From assembly GCA_002708885.1 (NCBI GenBank), contig PAPL01000022.1:1-11683 (forward strand): DNA of 11,683 nt, written 5' to 3'. This DNA is from Verrucomicrobiales bacterium (GTDB lineage Bacteria; Verrucomicrobiota; Verrucomicrobiia; Verrucomicrobiales; DEV007). The notes under the pieces were generated by a model, which saw only the letters and a program-made list of their open reading frames with translations, searched no databases and had not been told where the DNA came from. Of the stretch, positions 7,278 to 11,683 are shown one piece after another (position 1 is the first letter of the stretch; every line of letters begins with the position of its first letter). The position numbers were made by a program, and so were the translations under genes.

Positions 7278-8177
7278 TTGAAACCTAAAACCATACTAAT
7301 CAGTGGAGCCACAGGCCTAATAGGAAGCCACTTGGTTCCTTACCTAGAAAAAAAGGGATGCTCCGTTCTGCGCTTAACGAGAAACCCCATCAAGGGCAAT
7401 GACATTAAATGGGATCTGAAATCCTCTTTAATTGATCTAGATAGTACAAAACAGATCGATGCCGTAATTCATCTGGCCGGCGAAAACATAACGAGCCGAA
7501 GATGGAGTAAATCTCAAAAAGAAAAAATTTTGAAAAGTAGAGAACTAGGAACAAGTCTATTGTCCGAATCAATTGCAAAATTACCAGCTCCTCCGAAAGT
7601 CCTCATTAGCGCTTCTGGAATCAATTATTACGATCAAGATTCTGATGGCCCTCACACGGAAAATTCGCCTTCAGGAAATAGATTCCTATCAACTGTATGT
7701 AAACGTTGGGAAGAATCGACCAGCCCTGCACTCGAAGCAAACATCAGAGTCTGTATTATGCGAATTGGTGTCGTATTAACAACATCAGGTGGAGCCTTAA
7801 GCAAAATGCTTCCATCGATCAAATTGGGACTAGGCGGACGCCTAGGTTCGGGACTTCAAAGAATGAGCTGGATTGCTATTGATGACCTCGTTGATATGAT
7901 TCACGAAGCCATAAATGATGATCGGTGGGAAGGCCCAGTTAATGCAGTGGCAGATGAGCCGATAAATAACAAAGAATTCACTAATTTATTAGCAAAACGA
8001 TTAAAGCGCCCTGCCCTATTCCCTGTACCAGAATTCCTTATTAAATTGCTATTCGGACAAATGGCTGAAGAAACTCTACTCGCGGACTTGCCTGTTCACT
8101 CAGAAAGGATGCCTAAACTAGGTTATAAATTAACCTATCCCTCTCTGAACGAGGCACTTACTCACTTAATTAAATGA
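7278..8177 (+). CDS. TIGR01777 family NAD(P)-binding epimerase-like protein (YfcH/SDR39U1 type)
   Basis: A 299-residue extended short-chain dehydrogenase/reductase. The N-terminal Rossmann motif is GATGLIG (residues 10-16). Family signatures are VIHLAGENI (63-71) with RRWSKSQKEKILKSRELGT (74-92), the active-site-region strand LISASGINYY (109-118), RIGVVLTTSGGALSKMLP (162-179), the substrate-side motif GSGLQRMSWIAIDD (190-203), and the C-terminal DUF1731-like segment ending RMPKLGYKLTYPSLNEAL. Length is normal for the family. The physiological reaction of TIGR01777 proteins is generally unknown. The TTG at 7278 is the only sensible start: an in-frame TAA lies at 7236 with no ATG or GTG between, and the Rossmann motif begins nine residues later. 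No SD is visible. The gene stands alone between the divergent DUF58 operon and the thiC leader. Confidence 0.9.
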   Translation: MKPKTILISGATGLIGSHLVPYLEKKGCSVLRLTRNPIKGNDIKWDLKSSLIDLDSTKQIDAVIHLAGENITSRRWSKSQKEKILKSRELGTSLLSESIAKLPAPPKVLISASGINYYDQDSDGPHTENSPSGNRFLSTVCKRWEESTSPALEANIRVCIMRIGVVLTTSGGALSKMLPSIKLGLGGRLGSGLQRMSWIAIDDLVDMIHEAINDDRWEGPVNAVADEPINNKEFTNLLAKRLKRPALFPVPEFLIKLLFGQMAEETLLADLPVHSERMPKLGYKLTYPSLNEALTHLIK

Positions 8178-8210
8178 ATATAAAAAAGCATTAATGAGCA
8201 CGAATTGGTT

Positions 8211-8239
8211 TTGACCGCTCAGTCCCGAACAAGTACTAT
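8211..8239 (+). promoter_or_regulatory. Sigma70-type promoter of the thiC transcript
   Basis: TTGACC (8211-8216, five of six bases of the -35 consensus) is followed by a 17-base spacer and TACTAT (8234-8239, four of six). The predicted start, near 8246, falls just before the first base of riboswitch stem P1 (8251). That is the arrangement expected for a riboswitch-controlled leader. Confidence 0.65.
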
Positions 8240-8250
8240 CAAACCAGAAT

Positions 8251-8346
8251 AAAAAGCGGGAGAGCTGGCTCGCCAGCTGAGAGTCTCCATCATTGGTGAC
8301 ACCCTTTGAACCTGAAACGGATAATGCCGACGTAGGAAGTCTTTTT
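8251..8346 (+). ncRNA. TPP riboswitch (THI element)
   Basis: The aptamer shows all the usual conserved blocks. P1 is formed by AAAAAG (8251-8256) and CTTTTT (8341-8346). P2 is GGAGA (8259-8263) with TCTCC (8284-8288). P3 is GCTGG-CTCG-CCAGC, followed by the pyrimidine-sensing CTGAGAG. On the other arm come ACCCTTTGAACCTGA, a short P5 (CGG/CCG) around GATAATG, and CGTAGGAAGT. It binds thiamin pyrophosphate and normally lowers expression of the downstream thiamin gene when TPP is plentiful. It sits 85 bases before thiC, which fits exactly. I see no classical hairpin-plus-U-tract terminator after it, so control may be at translation, by Rho, or by a structure I cannot resolve by eye. Confidence 0.95.
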
Positions 8347-8431
8347 ATAAGTTCATATGCTTATTGGAGGAACCGCCTATTTGCCGAGGCCTAAATAATT
8401 AAATCCCTCTAACAGTACCAAGCAAAAATAA
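8347..8431 (+). promoter_or_regulatory. Expression-platform leader of thiC with isolated GGAGG and mini-ORF
   Basis: This stretch joins the TPP aptamer to the thiC start. It holds a weak hairpin (ATAAG 8347-8351 with CTTAT 8359-8363) and a strong SD-like GGAGG at 8366-8370. Ten bases later comes TTG at 8381, which opens a five-codon frame (TTG CCG AGG CCT AAA TAA, ending 8398). That frame is in register with thiC but closed by the TAA, with another TAA directly before the thiC ATG. GCCT (8376-8379) could pair with AGGC (8387-8390). No SD precedes the thiC ATG itself. Confidence 0.4.
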
Positions 8432-10351
8432 ATGATTGCCTCTTCTGAATCCATCGATAGTGATCCTATATTCCCAAACAGCGAACGAATTTATTGTCGC
8501 GGAAATCACAATGAGGACATTGCCGTTTCGATGAGAGAAATATCGCTTTCGGCCAGCGAAAAACCAAACGGCCTCATCGAACCCAATGATCCTATAAGAG
8601 TTTACGACACTTCCGGACCATGGGGCGATCCAAATTTCAGCGGCGATGTGACCATGGGTCTTCCAGCTCTAAGAAGAGAATGGATTCTGGATCGGGGTGA
8701 TGTCATTGAATATGATGGGCGGAGTTCTAAGCCAGAAGATAATGGATACCTGTCTGACAAGCATGCTGAGGATTATAATAAAAAGAAACATGCTAAGAAC
8801 AGGCTATTGGAATATCCGGGCCTGAAGCGGAAGCCCCTCAAATCAGACGGCAACGGACCAGTGACACAGTTACATTATGCACGTGAAGGAATCATCACAG
8901 CAGAAATGGAATACATAGCTATCCGAGAAAACCTTGGCAGGGAAGCCGCCTACAAAGCCATTCAGGACAGTCAAAATGATCCGCGAAATGCAATGAACTT
9001 TGCCCATGAAGGAGATTCATGGGGCGCATCAACTCCAAAGTACATCACACCAGAATTTGTTCGGGATGAAGTTGCAAGAGGAAGAGCAATAATTCCCTCA
9101 AACATTAATCACCCCGAATCTGAACCCATGATCATAGGAAGGAATTTTCTGGTTAAGATTAATGCTAACATAGGAAACTCCGCAGTCACCTCTTCAATTG
9201 AAGAGGAAGTGGAGAAAATGCGATGGGCTACTAAGTGGGGAGCTGACACGGTAATGGATCTTTCCACGGGAAAAAATATACACGCTACCCGCGAATGGAT
9301 CATTCGTAATTCTCCCGTGCCTATAGGAACGGTGCCCATCTATCAGGCATTAGAAAAAGTAAACGGAAGAGTAGAAGATCTTTGCTGGGAAGTTTTCCGT
9401 GACACACTCATAGAACAGGCCGAACAGGGAGTCGATTACTTCACAATACATGCGGGAGTGTTACTTCGCTACATACCTACGACAGCGACAAGAATGACAG
9501 GAATCGTTAGCCGAGGAGGATCCATAATGGCAAAATGGTGCCTAGCCCATCACAAAGAAAACTTTCTCTATACTCACTGGGATGATATCTGCGACATCAT
9601 GGCTCAATACGATGTGTCATTTTCAATTGGTGACGGCCTAAGGCCAGGATCAATTGCAGATGCAAATGATAAGGCTCAGTTCGCCGAACTTAAAACTCAG
9701 GGAGAACTGACTGAGCGTGCATGGGCAAAGGGAGTTCAGGTCATGAATGAAGGGCCGGGTCACGTTCCCATGCATATGATTAAAGAGAACATGGAAAAAC
9801 AAATAGAGTGGTGCCACGAGGCACCGTTCTATACTCTAGGGCCTCTCACAACAGACATTGCACCCGCCTATGACCACATCACCAGCGGGATAGGAGCAGC
9901 CATGATAGGTTGGTACGGATGCGCTATGCTATGCTACGTGACGCCAAAAGAACATCTTGGCCTGCCAAACAAAGAAGATGTCAGAGAAGGAGTCATCACA
10001 TATAAGCTCGCTGCCCACGCAGCGGACCTAGCGAAAGGACACCCTGCCGCTCAGGAAAGAGACAACGCAATTTCCAAGGCCCGTTTTGAATTTCGTTGGG
10101 AAGACCAATTCAATTTGAGCCTTGACCCTGACAAGGCCCGCGAATTCCATGATGAAACACTTCCTCAGGACGGAGCAAAAACAGCTCACTTCTGTAGCAT
10201 GTGCGGCCCCACTTTCTGCTCAATGAAAATAAGTGATGAAATACGCCAGTACGCTGACGAGAATGGAATGAATACTGAGGAGGCTATCCTCTCCGGAATG
10301 GAAGAAAAGTCGAAAGAATTCAAAGAGTCTGGATCAGAAATTTATTCCTAA
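8432..10351 (+). CDS. thiC: Phosphomethylpyrimidine synthase ThiC
   Basis: A 639-residue radical SAM enzyme that converts 5-aminoimidazole ribotide to HMP phosphate, the pyrimidine precursor of thiamin, in the cytoplasm. The sequence is conserved along its whole length. It has an N-terminal ThiC-associated region (about 14-95, including FPNSERIYC and VYDTSGPWGDP), TQLHYAREGIITAEMEYIAIREN (145-167), NINHPESEPMIIGRNFLVKINANIGNSA (224-251), the barrel motifs GADTVMDLSTG and GTVPIYQAL, and EGPGHVPM (440-447). The C-terminal cluster-binding motif has C588, C591 and C596 (CxxCxxxxC). Length matches bacterial ThiC. The ATG at 8432 is chosen because an in-frame TAA lies directly before it and conserved sequence begins about residue 14. 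The upstream sequence is A-rich without SD. Expression should be repressed by TPP through the riboswitch. No other thiamin gene is visible in the window. Confidence 0.98.
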   Translation: MIASSESIDSDPIFPNSERIYCRGNHNEDIAVSMREISLSASEKPNGLIEPNDPIRVYDTSGPWGDPNFSGDVTMGLPALRREWILDRGDVIEYDGRSSKPEDNGYLSDKHAEDYNKKKHAKNRLLEYPGLKRKPLKSDGNGPVTQLHYAREGIITAEMEYIAIRENLGREAAYKAIQDSQNDPRNAMNFAHEGDSWGASTPKYITPEFVRDEVARGRAIIPSNINHPESEPMIIGRNFLVKINANIGNSAVTSSIEEEVEKMRWATKWGADTVMDLSTGKNIHATREWIIRNSPVPIGTVPIYQALEKVNGRVEDLCWEVFRDTLIEQAEQGVDYFTIHAGVLLRYIPTTATRMTGIVSRGGSIMAKWCLAHHKENFLYTHWDDICDIMAQYDVSFSIGDGLRPGSIADANDKAQFAELKTQGELTERAWAKGVQVMNEGPGHVPMHMIKENMEKQIEWCHEAPFYTLGPLTTDIAPAYDHITSGIGAAMIGWYGCAMLCYVTPKEHLGLPNKEDVREGVITYKLAAHAADLAKGHPAAQERDNAISKARFEFRWEDQFNLSLDPDKAREFHDETLPQDGAKTAHFCSMCGPTFCSMKISDEIRQYADENGMNTEEAILSGMEEKSKEFKESGSEIYS

Positions 10352-10406
10352 TCACCTCTTCTCTTAATTAAAAGAAGAATTAAGCCACCTCAGACACAAT
10401 TCAAGT
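10352..10406. terminator. Convergent intergenic region with A/T-rich hairpin, possible bidirectional terminator
   Basis: These 55 bases separate the ends of thiC and the protease gene. CTTAATT (10363-10369) and AATTAAG (10378-10384) form a perfect 7-base stem with an 8-base loop. An alternative stem, CTTCT (10358-10362) with AGAAG (10373-10377), overlaps it. Neither is GC-rich and neither is followed by a U-tract on either strand, so intrinsic termination is uncertain. The location is right for a shared terminator. Confidence 0.3.
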
Positions 10407-11683
10407 TTACTGAGATGACTTTAATTCAATGTTACTGCTAATTGAATTATCACTTATATCACGGTCCTCACCATTCAAATTCTGATTAACTATCACGGTC
10501 GCAGATACAGGAAGTCCATCCTCTGCCACGCCTGAAGAAAATCCTACAGGTGTGTCGATCACAGCAATCTCTCCGACAGGAATGAATGATACATTATAGG
10601 TACGTTCAGCTGAACCCGATTCCACCTGTAACGTTAAATTATGAAGTGCTGTCGTTCCCCTGTTTTCAATGACTACCTGAGCAGTATTTGGTTGGCCGCT
10701 GAGTTGTGCACTGACTGGATCATAATGATAACTGGCAAGCCCTGCATCCGTTATATTTGGAACATCGCGCTCTAATACACGGCCCAGATCAAGGTTCCCC
10801 GTACCATAAACAATGTCATTGCCCGGGGCCCCAGCTTCGTTCGAATAATTTTGCAGTAGTTCATAGGCAGAATGCGCCGACATTTCCTGATTCTCAGACA
10901 TCACCGCTGCCACTGCCCCAGAAACAAAAGGAGCGCTCGCAGAAGTGCCGCTGAAACTCACTGCTTCTCCCTCCGGCCAAGCGGCCCACACTGCATAGCC
11001 AGGTGCAGTTATTCCTCCATTTTGAAGATTATTACCAGAATTTGCGAAATCAACATGCTGCCCAAGAGCATCATTAGCCGCAACCGCAACAACCCCTTCA
11101 ATTGCAGCGGGAAAGCTAATCGAGTTCAAACCCTCATTACCGGTAGCCGCAACAATTAAAACGCCCGCATCATTAGCATAATCAACTGCTCGTCGAACTA
11201 TGCCACTATCACCTTTCGATCCTAAACTAATGTTAATGATATCGGCTCCAGAATCAGTGGCCTGGATGATAGCTTCTGCGAGCGTATAACTATCACTGTA
11301 TCCGTCATTATCTAAGACCCTATAGCTTAAGATTTCCGCGGCCGGAGCAACACCCGAATAGCGAGGGTCACTCCCTCCTATGATAGAAGCCACTGCGGTC
11401 CCATGCCCATTATCGGAATCAATAGGAACTAGATTTCCATTAGAATCCCTCACAAGGTCATGTTCTAAAATGTTTTTCCCTGAAAAAGTTTCATGCTCCT
11501 GGATGCCACTGTCTATAACTGCAACCGTAATTCCTTTTCCAAACTCCAAGTTCCCTTCTCCAATACCTATGAATTTCAGAGCATCACGCCCAAACGGAAC
11601 CGCTCCGTCCCCTGCCCCCGGAGAATCACCAATTCCGGGCTGACCTGGCAAACTGACTAAAAAGTTTGTTTCGACCTCATATG
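10407..11683 (-). CDS. Subtilisin-like (S8 family) serine protease, N-terminus beyond window
   Basis: The frame stays open to the right edge of the window (reading Y-E-V-E-T-N-F-L-V-S before the TTG at 11651), so the start is outside; the TTG is not a credible start. All S8 catalytic residues are present: Asp in AVIDSGI (codon 11511-11513), His in NGHGTAVAS (11403-11405), oxyanion Asn in AATGNEG (11136-11138) and Ser in SGTSASAP (10941-10943). The domain is followed by about 110 residues of beta-rich sequence resembling CARDB/Ig-like modules (VVIENRGTTALHNLTLQVES and onwards), common in secreted proteases. There is no C-terminal anchor or sorting motif. It is probably exported and degrades proteins outside the cytoplasm, though the signal peptide cannot be seen. 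It is convergent with thiC. Confidence 0.92.
   Translation of the reverse strand, partial: YEVETNFLVSLPGQPGIGDSPGAGDGAVPFGRDALKFIGIGEGNLEFGKGITVAVIDSGIQEHETFSGKNILEHDLVRDSNGNLVPIDSDNGHGTAVASIIGGSDPRYSGVAPAAEILSYRVLDNDGYSDSYTLAEAIIQATDSGADIINISLGSKGDSGIVRRAVDYANDAGVLIVAATGNEGLNSISFPAAIEGVVAVAANDALGQHVDFANSGNNLQNGGITAPGYAVWAAWPEGEAVSFSGTSASAPFVSGAVAAVMSENQEMSAHSAYELLQNYSNEAGAPGNDIVYGTGNLDLGRVLERDVPNITDAGLASYHYDPVSAQLSGQPNTAQVVIENRGTTALHNLTLQVESGSAERTYNVSFIPVGEIAVIDTPVGFSSGVAEDGLPVSATVIVNQNLNGEDRDISDNSISSNIELKSSQ
10422..10449. repeat. 9-base perfect inverted repeat inside the end of the protease gene
   Basis: TAATTCAAT (10422-10430) and ATTGAATTA (10441-10449) are exact reverse complements around a 10-base loop. 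They lie in the last codons of the protease gene, 12 bases before its stop codon. The stem is A/T-rich and could be a weak 3'-end hairpin or stabiliser, or chance. Its presence is certain; its function is unknown. Confidence 0.45.

Noticed and set aside
8195..8221. TGAGC...GCTCA inverted repeat after the epimerase gene as a terminator
   Set aside because: It is only 5 pairs with a 17-base loop and no U-tract, and it overlaps the thiC -35 element.
10872..11159. Open frame on the + strand opposite the protease
   Set aside because: It is antisense to the conserved catalytic domain, rich in unlikely residues, and has no start signal or family resemblance.
11649..11651. TTG as the start of the subtilisin-like protease
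   Set aside because: The frame is open beyond it to the window edge, and a start here would leave no signal peptide or propeptide. The gene is treated as partial.
1..11683. CRISPR array, insertion sequence or defence island
   Set aside because: I saw no regularly spaced repeats, transposase, terminal inverted repeats or defence-type domains. Only the recombinase end at the far left hints at mobility.

Overview
The window looks like a chromosomal segment from a member of the Verrucomicrobiota (PVC superphylum), judged by gene content. It carries a large exported protein joining a 'membrane-bound dehydrogenase' propeller, HEAT repeats and a Pirellula/Verrucomicrobium-type haem domain, followed by a DUF1080 (3-keto-disaccharide hydrolase) protein. 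Both families are strongly expanded in Verrucomicrobiota and Planctomycetota. Base composition is moderate and slightly AT-leaning. Nearly all coding starts lack a clear Shine-Dalgarno sequence and sit in A/T-rich context. Assignment below phylum is not supported by what I can see.

Layout: (1) Positions 1-373 hold the end of a tyrosine recombinase gene that runs into the 3' end of an antisense tRNA-Asn(GUU) gene, the classic edge of an integrated element lying to the left of the window. (2) Positions 490-4086 hold a tightly spaced two-gene unit on the + strand: an exported dehydrogenase/HEAT/cytochrome c protein and an exported DUF1080 protein. They plausibly form an oxidise-then-cleave pair acting on glycosides in the periplasm. 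(3) Positions 4083-7134 hold a two-gene operon on the - strand: a DUF58 protein, then a membrane-anchored transglutaminase of the TgpA type. The MoxR ATPase that often accompanies them is not here. (4) Positions 7278-8177 hold a TIGR01777-type NAD(P)-binding epimerase-like protein on the + strand with a TTG start, divergent from the DUF58 operon. (5) Positions 8211-10351 hold a sigma70-like promoter, a complete TPP riboswitch and thiC (HMP-P synthase), a thiamin-repressible unit. (6) Positions 10407-11683 hold the C-terminal part of a subtilisin-like serine protease on the - strand, which runs off the right edge.

Most of the window is ordinary core chromosome. The places most worth a second look are the recombinase/tRNA junction at the left, the dehydrogenase-DUF1080 pair, and the leader between the TPP aptamer and thiC. 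That leader holds a strong GGAGG and a five-codon reading frame where no gene starts. I did not see a defence system, CRISPR array or insertion sequence.
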